From positions 62,001 through 126,000 of the forward strand of contig DASVQI010000041.1 in assembly GCA_036389255.1 (NCBI GenBank): a DNA stretch of 64,000 nt, given 5' to 3'. Shown one piece after another: positions 19,260 through 27,930 of this stretch (position 1 is its first letter; each line of letters begins with the position of its first letter). This DNA comes from JACVRN01 sp036389255 (lineage in GTDB: Bacteria > Acidobacteriota > Blastocatellia > Pyrinomonadales > Pyrinomonadaceae). The translations under genes were made by a program, and so were the position numbers. Under the pieces are notes generated by a model, which worked only from the letters and a program-made list of their open reading frames with translations, ran no database searches and was not told the origin of the DNA.

Positions 19260-19325
19260 CCGCTAAAACAGACGAAGCAGCACGAAAATTCAACCTTTCG
19301 TGCTGCTTCGTCTGTTTTAGCGGCT
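19260..19325. terminator. Perfect 29-bp bidirectional hairpin
   Basis: Arms 19260-19288 and 19297-19325 are fully complementary with an eight-base loop (GCCGCTAAAACAG outer part). It lies between convergent purB and the DUF4870 gene and can serve as terminator for both. Confidence 0.8.
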
Positions 19326-19348
19326 TATCTACGTGTCTGCTGCGCTCT

Positions 19349-19819
19349 CTACTTTTTGGCAAAGTTCTCTGCGATGTTGCCTATGGCGGGCAGCTTGAAC
19401 CACTCGCCCTGATAGGCTTTGTAGGCGCAAAAGATTACCGCTCCAAAACAGCCCAGACCGAATAGCATAATCACAAGGCCGATGAGCGTTCCCAAAGTAG
19501 ACGACATCATCGCAAATATGACCGCCAAGATGAGGAGACCAATGTAAATTACAATCATCGTGCCGTACAGCAAAAGTGCCTGCATGGCGTTAAAGCGTGC
19601 GAAGCGATTCTGTTTCTCCGTAACCATCATGATAATCGCTATGATGACAATCGGATAACCGAGCGCCGAGGCCAGATTGGCGTCAAGGCCGCCCAGCGCC
19701 GTCTTACCCTTAGGGCCAGTGTCGCCGCCGCCGGGCGGCTGCATCATGGGTGAGTTCGGTGGTGTGCCGTAAGGGCTGCCATAGCCTTGCTGCTGCTGGC
19801 CGGGCGGGGGGTTCTGCAT
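19349..19819 (-). CDS. DUF4870/Tic20-like membrane protein
   Basis: 156-residue inner-membrane protein. A Gly/Pro/Gln-rich N-terminal tail (PPGQQQQGYGSPYGTPP) is followed by three to four hydrophobic helices: GYPIVIIAIIMMV, MQALLLYGTMIVIYIGLLILAV and IGLVIMLFGLGCFGAVIF. The motif NRFARFNAMQALLLY between the first two helices is characteristic of DUF4870 proteins, of unknown function. AAGGAG precedes ATG 19819. Confidence 0.88.
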   Translation of the reverse strand: MQNPPPGQQQQGYGSPYGTPPNSPMMQPPGGGDTGPKGKTALGGLDANLASALGYPIVIIAIIMMVTEKQNRFARFNAMQALLLYGTMIVIYIGLLILAVIFAMMSSTLGTLIGLVIMLFGLGCFGAVIFCAYKAYQGEWFKLPAIGNIAENFAKK

Positions 19820-19993
19820 AGTAATTTTTCTCCTTCGGAAAGTCTTTGAATTTAAGTATCCTAATTACTCTATAAGCCCGCCCAAACCTTGTAGCGCGCT
19901 TCTTCTCACGTGATTGCTCAAACTTCGAGCCCGAAAAAAACTTTAACTTGGCAATGGGAATCTTATGCTAACGACTACACGTCACGCAACATT

Positions 19994-20024
19994 TTGCCGT
20001 AATATTGTGCGGGTAGGTTAGATA
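19994..20024 (+). promoter_or_regulatory. Possible promoter at the purS start
   Basis: TTGCCG (19994) and TTAGAT/TAGATA (20018-20024) sit immediately before purS ATG 20029. If this is the promoter, the transcript would start at or next to the ATG, a leaderless mRNA. No ribosome binding site is visible. Confidence 0.3.
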
Positions 20025-20028
20025 AAAT

Positions 20029-20274
20029 ATGAAAGCAAAAGTTTACGTCACGCTCAAGCCGGGCGTGCTTGACCCGCAGGGAAAGGCCATACAGCATTCC
20101 GTGGAGCTTCTGGGCTACGATGGCATAGCGGACGTTCGTCAGGGAAAGTATTTCGAGATAGCTCTGGACGGCGCGCTTGCAGAGTCGGAGGCCAGAGAAA
20201 CCGCCGAGCGCATGGCCCACGAGGTTCTTTCAAATCCCGTCATAGAAGATTTTCGCGTGGAGATAGAGGGATGA
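20029..20274 (+). CDS. purS: Phosphoribosylformylglycinamidine synthase, PurS subunit
   Basis: 81-residue small subunit of the three-part FGAM synthase (PurS-PurQ-PurL), which helps pass ammonia from PurQ to PurL. KVYVTLKPGVLDPQGKAIQ is the family N-terminus and NPVIEDFRVE the C-terminal strand. Its TGA overlaps the ATG of purQ. The presence of PurS agrees with the short (765-residue) PurL in this window. Confidence 0.95.
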   Translation: MKAKVYVTLKPGVLDPQGKAIQHSVELLGYDGIADVRQGKYFEIALDGALAESEARETAERMAHEVLSNPVIEDFRVEIEG

Positions 20275-20972
20275 AATTCGGCGTCATAGTTTTTCCCGGT
20301 TCCAACTGCGACCACGATGCCTACCACGTTATCTCTAAGCACGTGGGCCAGCCGGTTGACTTCATCTGGCATCGTGACACGAACCTCTCTTCCTACGATG
20401 CTGTGATTATTCCGGGCGGCTTCTCTTATGGCGACTACCTTCGGGCAGGAGCCTTGGCGCGTTTTTCGCCCGTCATGGCTTCGGTCAAAGAGTTCGCGGC
20501 GCGCGGGGGCTTTGTCCTAGGCATCTGTAACGGCTTTCAGATTCTGGCGGAGGCGGGGCTTCTGCCGGGCGCGCTCATACGCAATCGTGACCTGCACTTC
20601 GTCTGCGAGCATGTACACGTGCGCGTAGAGAACTCCGACACTCCCTTTACCAACGAGCTTGAGCGCGGGACGGTGCGCCGCATCCCCGTGGCTCACGCCG
20701 AAGGGAACTACGTCTGCGACGACAGGACGCTGGAAGAGCTTCAAAGGGAGGAGCGCATAATCTTTCGCTACTGCGACGCACGAGGGAATGTCACGGACGA
20801 ATCAAACCCGAACGGCTCGCGCGATAACATAGCCGGAATCTGCAACCGCGAGCGCAACGTGCTGGGGATGATGCCCCACCCTGAGCGCGCATGCGAAGAC
20901 CTGCTGGGCTCTTCCGACGGGCGCGACATCTTCCGCTCGCTCGCAGCCACTCTGGCCGCCGCGCACGTCTGA
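20271..20972 (+). CDS. purQ: Phosphoribosylformylglycinamidine synthase, PurQ subunit
   Basis: Class I glutamine amidotransferase that supplies ammonia to PurL. The nucleophile cysteine lies in GICNGFQIL, the His-Glu pair in GMMPHPERACE near the C-terminus, and the N-terminus FGVIVFPGSNCDHD is the PurQ signature. 233 residues is the normal length. Translationally coupled to purS through ATGA. PurL is encoded 3.2 kb downstream, separated by several unrelated genes. Confidence 0.97.
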   Translation: MKFGVIVFPGSNCDHDAYHVISKHVGQPVDFIWHRDTNLSSYDAVIIPGGFSYGDYLRAGALARFSPVMASVKEFAARGGFVLGICNGFQILAEAGLLPGALIRNRDLHFVCEHVHVRVENSDTPFTNELERGTVRRIPVAHAEGNYVCDDRTLEELQREERIIFRYCDARGNVTDESNPNGSRDNIAGICNRERNVLGMMPHPERACEDLLGSSDGRDIFRSLAATLAAAHV

Positions 20973-20979
20973 AGATTTT

Positions 20980-21378
20980 ATGGATTATGAAGAGGACGAG
21001 AGAAGATTTCGCGGCGCAGGGGGAACGCCGGGCGGCGTCTTTCATTTTCTGATTGGCCTTGCGATGGCAATCGCGGGCGCTTACCTTTTGACAAACCGCG
21101 TGACGGTGACGAGCGGCTACTGGTCACTGTGGGGCTATAACACCTTCGGCCTGAGCTTGCTGCCGCTCATCGCAGGCATCGGTCTTCTCTTCTTCAACGG
21201 GAAATCAATCGCGGGCTGGCTGCTGCTGTTCGCAGGTGTCGTCATCATCTTCACAGGCGTATTGATGAACTTGCAGATTTACTTCCAGCCGACGAGCCTC
21301 TTTAACACAATCATCATGCTGGTGCTGCTCGCGGGAGGCATTGGCTTGATTGCGCGCTCCCTGCGCTCGCTAGCTTAG
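20980..21378 (+). CDS. Small membrane protein
   Basis: 132 residues with about four hydrophobic helices: FHFLIGLAMAIAGAYLL, FGLSLLPLIAGIGLLFF, GWLLLFAGVVIIFTGVL and IIMLVLLAGGIGLIARSL. The N-terminal 20 residues are charged and cytoplasmic-like. It starts 7 bases after purQ and may ride on the purSQ transcript. I do not recognise a function. Its 3' end overlaps the convergent gene by nine bases. Confidence 0.75.
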   Translation: MDYEEDERRFRGAGGTPGGVFHFLIGLAMAIAGAYLLTNRVTVTSGYWSLWGYNTFGLSLLPLIAGIGLLFFNGKSIAGWLLLFAGVVIIFTGVLMNLQIYFQPTSLFNTIIMLVLLAGGIGLIARSLRSLA

Positions 21379-21621
21379 GCCGTCAATCTCCGCTTCAAGA
21401 GCGCGAAGGGTTCTCTGAAGCATCTCGCGGTGCGCTGGCCGTGTGGCCTGTTCCAGTTGCGTGAGCGTGCGCGCACGTGAGAGCAGCAGAGAATCTAGCC
21501 GCTCTCGCAGCGCCTTCTCTTCAGGCGAGAGTTCGTCCTGAGCCGCGAGCTTTCTGCGCGCACGCTCCTCCGCTTCACTTATCTGGTCTTCTACGGCTTT
21601 GCTCTCCCATCCTCTTGCCAT
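21370..21621 (-). CDS. Small coiled-coil protein of unknown function
   Basis: 83 residues, almost entirely charged helix with heptad-like leucines (DSLLLSRARTLTQLEQATRP, MLQRTLRALEAEIDGL). Probably a soluble coiled coil. Codon use fits the neighbourhood and the 9-base tail-to-tail overlap with the preceding gene is common in compact genomes. No homology is evident to me. Confidence 0.6.
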   Translation of the reverse strand: MARGWESKAVEDQISEAEERARRKLAAQDELSPEEKALRERLDSLLLSRARTLTQLEQATRPAHREMLQRTLRALEAEIDGLS

Positions 21622-21899
21622 CTTGCTTCCTCGCTTATAAATCTTTGCAGAGACAGTGCATCAGCAACGGTCGTGCCGCTCAACTGATACGGCCTTTCCC
21701 GGCCTGATTCGTCCCTGAAGACCGATTAAAGCAGAAATCCAGACCAAACGGGCGCGAACTCTGTGGCCTGAGCTTTGCTTTAGCACTCGTGGAGTGCCGA
21801 TTTTGAGTATGAAGTTAGTACGCTTGGTAGCCCCTCTATTGCGAGCTTTGCGAACAATTCGCTTGATTAAGGTTAATTTGAAAAAGGGAGGATGTTGAA

Positions 21900-22187
21900 A
21901 TGTTGGCGATTATTGGTTGGATAGTGTTCGGTTTGATTGCCGGACTGATTGCGAAGGCGATTATGCCGGGCAAAGACCCCGGCGGGTTTATTATCACCAC
22001 TTTGCTGGGCATCGTCGGCGCGGTCATAGGCGGCTGGGTCGGACATTTGCTTTTCGGAACCGGGAGCGTGACCAGCAGCGACACCAACAGTCCGGGCCTC
22101 ATCGTCAGCCTCGTGCTGAGCGTTGTAGGAGCCATCATAGTTCTGGCTATTTACAGGCTGATTGTAGGCAGAAGCCTGCGCACCTAA
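21900..22187 (+). CDS. GlsB/YeaQ/YmgE-family membrane protein
   Basis: 95-residue protein with three glycine-rich helices; IVFGLIAGLIAKAIMPG and GFIITTLLGIVGAVIGGWVG are the hallmark of the transglycosylase-associated/GlsB family, stress-related small inner-membrane proteins. GGGAGG eight bases before ATG 21900 is a good ribosome binding site. A terminator hairpin follows at 22228. The molecular role of the family is not settled. Confidence 0.92.
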   Translation: MLAIIGWIVFGLIAGLIAKAIMPGKDPGGFIITTLLGIVGAVIGGWVGHLLFGTGSVTSSDTNSPGLIVSLVLSVVGAIIVLAIYRLIVGRSLRT

Positions 22188-22227
22188 AACTGTGAGCCAG
22201 CCTTGGCTGGCACTCAGACTAAAGCAT

Positions 22228-22305
22228 AATAGAACCTGCCCGCGCGAGAGCGTCCCTGTGTCTGCTTACGGCGAACACGGGTGAGCACGGGCAGGTTCTA
22301 TTTTC
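22228..22305 (+). terminator. Rho-independent-type terminator
   Basis: A 15-base stem AATAGAACCTGCCCG pairs with CGGGCAGGTTCTATT, followed by TTTT. The large internal loop holds a smaller CGTGTTCGCC-like fold. Confidence 0.75.
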
Positions 22306-22341
22306 CTGCCCGCGTCCTGCATAATGCGAAGCGAAGGAAGC

Positions 22342-22803
22342 ATGAGACGCAGAGAGAGCAGAAGAGCGGCGCGCGATTCACGCACAGGGGAAGAGAACGC
22401 GGAGCAGGCCGAAGGCGCAGTTCTCTCATGGGCTGAGGTCAATCGCACGCACCGCATACAGAACGGAGTCTACCAGCGCGAGGGCCGCCTCATCTCGCTC
22501 CTGACGGACTTCGGGCGCATCAATCCCTGCTATCCCGACAGCCGTAACGAAGCGGGCGACACCATCTCCTACACGGGAGCGGGCCGTCGCGGCGACCAGC
22601 ACTTGAGCCCGGCCAACCGCGCCCTGCTCGCGGCCATAGAGAGCGCGCACGCCGTCCCGCTCTTCAATAAACTCTCGGTCGGGCGCTGGCAGCACATGGG
22701 ATACTGGCGAGTCACGGCCGCCGAGCATCTCTTCGATGAGAAAGAAGAGCGCATGCTCTGGCGCTTCACGCTCAGCAAAGTAGCGGATAATGCGGGGGCT
22801 TGA
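22342..22803 (+). CDS. Stand-alone SRA-like domain protein
   Basis: About 153 residues. After a 30-residue basic start, the body matches the general pattern of YDG/SRA and ScoMcrA-type SRA folds: an N-terminal turn (THRIQNGVYQREG), the core YTGAGRRGDQ, then NRALLAA, VPLFNK and the strand MGYWRVTAAEHL. SRA domains flip and read modified bases such as 5-methyl- or phosphorothioate-containing DNA and are usually fused to an HNH nuclease; none is attached or adjacent. GAAGGA before ATG 22342 sets the start. Assignment is by eye and moderate. Confidence 0.55.
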   Translation: MRRRESRRAARDSRTGEENAEQAEGAVLSWAEVNRTHRIQNGVYQREGRLISLLTDFGRINPCYPDSRNEAGDTISYTGAGRRGDQHLSPANRALLAAIESAHAVPLFNKLSVGRWQHMGYWRVTAAEHLFDEKEERMLWRFTLSKVADNAGA

Positions 22804-22963
22804 AAACCACGTTACTCCCGGCTCCTCATTTTCTTTCCCGCTCGTCACGGATTTAGGCCCGCTCGTCCTTCTTCGGGTTTCGTTTACACCCGAAGGCTTG
22901 TCATTTACCGCGCCGCGTTGTTAATCTCTTGATTCTCGTCAACCCTGAAAGGAGCATCTGACC

Positions 22964-23578
22964 ATGATTAAGCGTTACCTGTTCACCTTCGCACTCGTGC
23001 TTTCACTCTCCTGCGCCGCGCTCTACGGTATCAACGTCAAGGCCAACGCCACCGGAAGCGATTCGGAGCCGGGCGCAGTCGGCTCTGTCGTAGCGGATTT
23101 CAAGCTGCCTGACCTTGACGGCAGGGAGCAGTCGCTCTCTTCGCTCAAGGGCAAGAACGGCACGGTGCTGATTTTCGTTGGCGTGCAGTGCCCTGTCTCC
23201 AACGCTTACAACGAGCGCATGGAGAAGCTGGCTCAGGATTACAGGGCGCGCGGCGTCAACGTCGTGGGCGTCAACGCCAACTCGACCGAATCCGCCAGTG
23301 ACGCCAAGGCTCACGCGACGAGCAACAACCTGACCTTCCCGATTCTCAAAGACAACGGCAACAAGCTGGCGGACAAGCTCGGGGCCGAGCGCACGCCCGA
23401 AGCCTACGTGCTGGATTCAAGCAACAAGATTATCTATCGCGGGCGCATAGATAACGCGCGCAACCCGTCTTCCGTCTCCGCCAGCGAGCTGCGCGACGCG
23501 CTGGAAGCTATGCTCGCGGGCAAGCCCGTAGCCAAATCATCCGTCCCGGCCTTCGGCTGTACCATCAAGCGCGGCTAA
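22964..23578 (+). CDS. Exported thioredoxin-fold redoxin (AhpC/TSA type)
   Basis: 204 residues with a signal peptide (FTFALVLSLSCAALYGI) and a peroxiredoxin/redoxin fold: VADFKLPDLDGREQSLSSLKG, then VGVQCPVSNAYNERM carrying a single active-site cysteine, and TPEAYVLDSSNKIIYRGRID. This CPVSN form is typical of periplasmic redoxins of Acidobacteria and Planctomycetes that lack the second Cys of a CxxC pair. It lies 12 bases before a TlpA-like gene, suggesting a small periplasmic redox operon. AAAGGAG precedes ATG 22964. Confidence 0.88.
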   Translation: MIKRYLFTFALVLSLSCAALYGINVKANATGSDSEPGAVGSVVADFKLPDLDGREQSLSSLKGKNGTVLIFVGVQCPVSNAYNERMEKLAQDYRARGVNVVGVNANSTESASDAKAHATSNNLTFPILKDNGNKLADKLGAERTPEAYVLDSSNKIIYRGRIDNARNPSSVSASELRDALEAMLAGKPVAKSSVPAFGCTIKRG

Positions 23579-23590
23579 ATAAGAGCTGCT

Positions 23591-24151
23591 ATGACACGTC
23601 TGATTAGCCCGTTGATTCTGAGCGCTCTGGTGCTCGCTCTCGTCTCTTCATCGTCCGCGCGCCATGAGCAACAGGCGGGCGCACAGCGCAAGGCTACGGC
23701 GTCTTCACCTGCGCCGGTCGTGCGCGAGATTGACTTGGCGGGCCTCAAGAAACTGCTGTCGCGTGAGGGGAAAGAGCGGCGACCGCTTCTGGTGAACTTC
23801 TGGGCCACGTGGTGCGAGCCATGCCGCGCGGAGTTTCCAGACCTAGTCAGTATAGACAATGAGTACAGGGCGCGCGGGCTGGATTTCATAACCGTCTCGA
23901 TTGACGACGTCTCGGAGATTAACAGTACCGTCCCCGCCTTTCTCAGAGAGATGCGAGCCACTATGCCCGCCTATCTTCTGAACACGACGGAGCAGGACGC
24001 CGCCATTCAATTCGTTGACCCGCGCTGGGCGGGCAGCCTCCCGGCCACCTTTCTCTACGACGCGCAGGGCAAAGTCGTCTTCAAGCATCTGGGCCGCATC
24101 AAGCCCGACGAGCTGCGCGCAGCCATCAAAGCAGTGATAAGTGACAAGTGA
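23591..24151 (+). CDS. TlpA/ResA-like thiol-disulphide oxidoreductase
   Basis: 186-residue exported thioredoxin-fold protein: an N-terminal hydrophobic signal (LILSALVLALVSSSS) and the redox motif WATWCEPCRAEF, with the cis-Pro region SLPATFLYDAQG. Proteins of this type reduce disulphides outside the membrane, for example in cytochrome c maturation. It shares an operon with the redoxin gene just upstream. The gap to purL is filled by the GTGACGAG hairpin. Confidence 0.92.
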   Translation: MTRLISPLILSALVLALVSSSSARHEQQAGAQRKATASSPAPVVREIDLAGLKKLLSREGKERRPLLVNFWATWCEPCRAEFPDLVSIDNEYRARGLDFITVSIDDVSEINSTVPAFLREMRATMPAYLLNTTEQDAAIQFVDPRWAGSLPATFLYDAQGKVVFKHLGRIKPDELRAAIKAVISDK

Positions 24152-24209
24152 CGAGTGACGAGATAGAATCCTCTTGCTCGTCACTTATCACTTATCACCT
24201 GTCACCGCT
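24132..24209 (+). repeat. GTGACGAG hairpin before purL
   Basis: Same build as the element before purB: left arm GTGACAAGTGACGAG, loop GATAGAATCCTCTTG, right arm CTCGTCACTTATCAC. The left arm overlaps the end of the TlpA-like gene and the right arm ends five bases from purL ATG 24215. About 40 bases in the middle are nearly identical to the purB copy, and both end in TTTCTTATGATT. Confidence 0.8.
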
Positions 24210-24214
24210 TTCTT

Positions 24215-26512
24215 ATGATTACTTCCGAACAAATCACCGCGCACAATCTGACCCGCGATGAGTATGCACGCATCGAAGAGTTGCTGGGCCGGGAGCCCAG
24301 CCTTGTAGAGCTTGGCATCTTCTCCGTGATGTGGTCTGAGCACTGCTCGTATAAATCTTCGCGCGTTCATCTGAGGCGACTTCCGACAAGAGGCGAGCGC
24401 GTGGTGGTTCCGCCGGGCGAGAATGCGGGCGTCGTAGACATAGGCGACGGCTGGTGCGCCGCCTTCAAGATTGAATCGCACAATCATCCCTCCTTCATAG
24501 AGCCTTTTCAGGGCGCGGCCACGGGCGTCGGCGGAATCCTCAGAGACATCTTCACTATGGGCGCTCGTCCCATAGCGGCCATGAATAGCCTGCGCTTCGG
24601 CTCGCTCGACAACCAGCAGCACGGGCGGCGCAATCGCTCGCTCCTCGCGGGCGTAGTCGCGGGCATAGCCCACTACGGCAACGCTTTCGGCGTGCCGACC
24701 GTGGCGGGCGAGGTCGCCTTTGATGACGCTTATGCTTTTAACCCACTGGTGAACGCCTACGCGCTGGGGCTCGTGCGCCGCGACCAGATATTCTTCGGCA
24801 AGGCCACGGGCGTCGGGAATCCCGTGCTTTACGTAGGGGCAAAGACCGGGCGCGACGGCATACACGGCGCAACTATGGCTTCGGCTGAGTTTGACGAAGA
24901 AGCGCTTGAGAAGCGCCCGACCGTGCAGGTCGGCGACCCCTTTCTGGAAAAGCTGCTGCTCGAAGCCTGTCTGGAAGCCATGCGAAGCGGAGCGGTCGCG
25001 GGCATTCAGGACATGGGCGCAGCCGGGCTTACTTCAAGCTCGTGCGAGATGGCGGCGCGCGCAGAGACAGGTATAGAACTGGACTTGAGCCTCGTCCCGC
25101 AGCGCGAACAGAACATGACCGCCTACGAGATGATGCTCTCCGAATCGCAGGAGCGCATGCTGATAGTCGCTCATCGCGGGCGCGAGCGAGAGGTCATGGA
25201 CATCTTTCGCAAGTGGGAGCTGGACGCAGTCGTTATAGGCCGCGTGCGCGACGACCAGCGCATGCGCGTCCTGCACGAAGGCGAGCTGGTCGCGGACATC
25301 CCCGTCTCGGCCCTCACGGACGAAGCGCCCTGCTACGAAAGACCCGTAAAGAGTCCAGAGTCCAGAGAGTCCGGAGAGTCTATAGAGAAAGAAAGTCGTT
25401 TTGACTCTCTAGACTCTCCGGACTCTCTAGACTCTCCGGACTTCAACACCGCGTTGCTTGGCCTTCTGGCTTCTCCGAACATAGCTTCGAAGGAGTGGGT
25501 TTATCGTCAGTACGACCACATGGTGAGGACGAATACGGCTGTCTTGCCGGGAGCCGATGCGGCGGTCGTGAGGATTAAAGAGACGCGGCGCGCACTGGCG
25601 CTCTGTCTTGACGGCAACGGTCGCTACTGCGCCGTCAATCCGCGCGAAGGAGCAAAGCTTATAGTCTCGGAAGCTGCGCGCAACGTTGTCTGTGTGGGCG
25701 CTCGTCCCATCGCCGTCACCAACTGCCTGAACTTCGCCTCGCCCGAAAAGCCGGAAGTGATGTGGGCTTTCTCAGAAGTGATTGACGGGATGAGCGAAGC
25801 CTGCGAGGCTTTCAATACTCCGGTCATCTCCGGCAACGTCTCCTTCTACAACGAGACGGAAGGGCGCGGCATATTGCCCACGCCCGTCATAGGAATGCTC
25901 GGCCTGATTGAAGACGTGCGACGCATCATCCAACCCGGCTTCAAGAATTCCGGCGACTACATAGCCATGCTCGGCACAACCGGCGACGACACGAGCGTCA
26001 GCGAATACGCCGCGACCGTCATGGGCCGAACGACGGACGAGATGATTAAGACGGGCAACGTGCCCGCGCTGGACATCAAGTTGGAGCTGGCCGTTCAGAA
26101 GGCTTGTCTGGGCGCGGCTGAAGCGGGGCTGATTCGCTCGGCGCACGACTGTTCGGACGGCGGGCTGGCCGTGGCTCTTGCCGAATGCTGCTTCTCTTCT
26201 CTGAACCGCGATGCCGTAGGCGCGGAAGTAGACTTGACCGGCACCGTCCCAATCGCTGCAAGGCTCTTTGGCGAGACGCCTTCGCGCATCATCATCAGCT
26301 TCGAGGCGGCCGCGCTCGGACAAATTCAAGAGATTACGGCGCGCGAAGCCTGTCCGCTCACAATTCTGGGAAGCGTGGGCGGCGACCGCTTACGTATCAG
26401 CGCGGACGGCGACGAAGTCCTGAGCATGCCCGTGGCCGAGCTTGAAGCGGCATGGCGCACCGCGCTTGAGAAACGGCTACGGGCAGAGGTGCTGGTCGCG
26501 GCCGGAGAGTGA
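24215..26512 (+). CDS. purL: Phosphoribosylformylglycinamidine synthase, PurL subunit
   Basis: ATP-dependent step of purine synthesis making FGAM, in the small-subunit form that works with PurS and PurQ. The N-terminus (EYARIEELLGREPSLVELGIFSVMWSEHCSYKSS), ESHNHPS, GDPFLEK and AHDCSDGGLAVALAE are family motifs. At residues ~380-410, between the two halves, is a Ser/Pro/Asp-rich stretch (SLDSPDSLDSPDF) encoded by a hairpin repeat (25350-25441); this linker is not part of the normal fold. The last four bases overlap the GTG of pabB. Confidence 0.96.
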   Translation: MITSEQITAHNLTRDEYARIEELLGREPSLVELGIFSVMWSEHCSYKSSRVHLRRLPTRGERVVVPPGENAGVVDIGDGWCAAFKIESHNHPSFIEPFQGAATGVGGILRDIFTMGARPIAAMNSLRFGSLDNQQHGRRNRSLLAGVVAGIAHYGNAFGVPTVAGEVAFDDAYAFNPLVNAYALGLVRRDQIFFGKATGVGNPVLYVGAKTGRDGIHGATMASAEFDEEALEKRPTVQVGDPFLEKLLLEACLEAMRSGAVAGIQDMGAAGLTSSSCEMAARAETGIELDLSLVPQREQNMTAYEMMLSESQERMLIVAHRGREREVMDIFRKWELDAVVIGRVRDDQRMRVLHEGELVADIPVSALTDEAPCYERPVKSPESRESGESIEKESRFDSLDSPDSLDSPDFNTALLGLLASPNIASKEWVYRQYDHMVRTNTAVLPGADAAVVRIKETRRALALCLDGNGRYCAVNPREGAKLIVSEAARNVVCVGARPIAVTNCLNFASPEKPEVMWAFSEVIDGMSEACEAFNTPVISGNVSFYNETEGRGILPTPVIGMLGLIEDVRRIIQPGFKNSGDYIAMLGTTGDDTSVSEYAATVMGRTTDEMIKTGNVPALDIKLELAVQKACLGAAEAGLIRSAHDCSDGGLAVALAECCFSSLNRDAVGAEVDLTGTVPIAARLFGETPSRIIISFEAAALGQIQEITAREACPLTILGSVGGDRLRISADGDEVLSMPVAELEAAWRTALEKRLRAEVLVAAGE
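25350..25441 (+). repeat. In-frame hairpin insertion within purL
   Basis: Direct and inverted copies of AGAGTCCAGAG/AGAGTCCGGAG on the left and ACTCTCTAGACTCTCCGGAC on the right, around a GAAAGAAAGTCG loop. It translates without a stop into a disordered linker. Build and size match the intergenic hairpins elsewhere in the window. Confidence 0.8.
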
Positions 26513-27930
26513 AAGCGGGGATGACATCAGGAATTGCCCCCGTGTTCGCGCGCGAGATTTCGCTTTCGGTTGAAGAACTGCTGCGGGCGCTGCTCGGTCT
26601 TGACGCTTCGCGCCGCGTCTCAATTCTGGATAGCTGCGGTTATCGCTCGCCGGACGCCCGCTTTCTCATAGCGGGCTTCGACCCGGCAGAGATAGCAGAG
26701 GCTTACGGCGACGAGATTCGCATCTCGCGCGCGGGCGAAACAGAGGTCAGGCGCGGCGACGTGCTGGCCCTGCTGGACGAGCGGCTCGAAAGCCTTCGCG
26801 CCCCACGCGGCCTGAGCCTCCCGGCTGCGGGCGCGTGCATAGCGTCCTTCTCTTACGACCTCGCCAGACAATTCGAGCGCGTGCGCTCCTACGCACCGCC
26901 CGCTTCTATTCAAGAGCCCGACGCGGTGCTGGCCTTCTACGACACGCTCGTCATTCACGACTATCTTCATAATTCTACAAGCCTCGTCTCCGTCGCGGCA
27001 GTCGAGCGGTTAGAAGAGTTTCAGGAATCCCTGAACGACGCCGCGCGCACTTCTCAAGATTACTACCGCGAGGACTCTTCTCAAGCTCACGCGGCCCGCT
27101 CCAACTTCACGCGCGAAGAATACGTGAGCGCCGTTGGCCACATTAAAGAGCGCATAGCAGCCGGGGACATCTATCAGGCAAACCTGACACAGCAGATTCA
27201 CGTTCCGCTTGATGATTCTCTGTCGCCTGAGAGCATCTTTCTAAAGCTTCGTCACGCGCACCCGGCATCCTTCGCGGCCTTCTTAAGACGCGGCGACGAC
27301 ACGGTCATCAGTGCTTCGCCGGAACGCTTCCTGTGCGTGGACGTGCAGGACGGGCGGCGCGTTGTGGAGTCTTGGCCAATCAAGGGAACAAGGCCGCGCG
27401 GTCATAGCGCGGAAGAGGACGAGAGCTTGCGCGCCGAGCTTACCCGAAGCGAGAAGGATCGCGCGGAGAACGTCATGATTGTAGACCTCCTGAGAAACGA
27501 CCTCGGGAGAGTCTGTCAATACGGGACTGTCAGCGTGCCTGAGCTTTTTACGATTCAGGAGCATCCCACGCTTTTCCATCTGGTTTCGCGTGTGCGCGGG
27601 CTCCTGCGCGAAGATGTGACGGCTGCGGCGCTGCTGCGAGCGACTTTCCCGTGCGGCTCGATTACGGGCGCGCCGAAGCTGCGCGCGATGGAGATTCTTG
27701 ACGAGATAGAGCCCGCGCGACGCGCTCTGTCAATGGGAGCAATCGGCTATTTCTCATTCGACGGAAGCGCAGACCTTTCGGTGGCCATTCGCACTATGAC
27801 ATTGCGCGACCGCGCGGCGCGTTTCAACGTCGGCGGCGGCATAGTGGCCGACAGCCAGCCGGAAGACGAGTACGAAGAATCGCGCGTCAAGGCCCGCGCA
27901 CTCCTTCAGGCTCTCAACGCGAAGCTTTAA
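26509..27930 (+). CDS. pabB: Aminodeoxychorismate synthase component I
   Basis: Converts chorismate and ammonia to 4-amino-4-deoxychorismate for folate. The C-terminal chorismate-binding domain shows PIKGTRPRG, ENVMIVDLLRNDLGRV, HLVSRVRG and CGSITGAPKLRAME. Anthranilate synthase (TrpE) is the alternative, but the following gene is a PabC-like lyase, which favours PabB. GTG 26509 overlaps the purL stop (GTGA); ATG 26521 is also possible. 473 residues is normal. Confidence 0.9.
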   Translation: MKAGMTSGIAPVFAREISLSVEELLRALLGLDASRRVSILDSCGYRSPDARFLIAGFDPAEIAEAYGDEIRISRAGETEVRRGDVLALLDERLESLRAPRGLSLPAAGACIASFSYDLARQFERVRSYAPPASIQEPDAVLAFYDTLVIHDYLHNSTSLVSVAAVERLEEFQESLNDAARTSQDYYREDSSQAHAARSNFTREEYVSAVGHIKERIAAGDIYQANLTQQIHVPLDDSLSPESIFLKLRHAHPASFAAFLRRGDDTVISASPERFLCVDVQDGRRVVESWPIKGTRPRGHSAEEDESLRAELTRSEKDRAENVMIVDLLRNDLGRVCQYGTVSVPELFTIQEHPTLFHLVSRVRGLLREDVTAAALLRATFPCGSITGAPKLRAMEILDEIEPARRALSMGAIGYFSFDGSADLSVAIRTMTLRDRAARFNVGGGIVADSQPEDEYEESRVKARALLQALNAKL

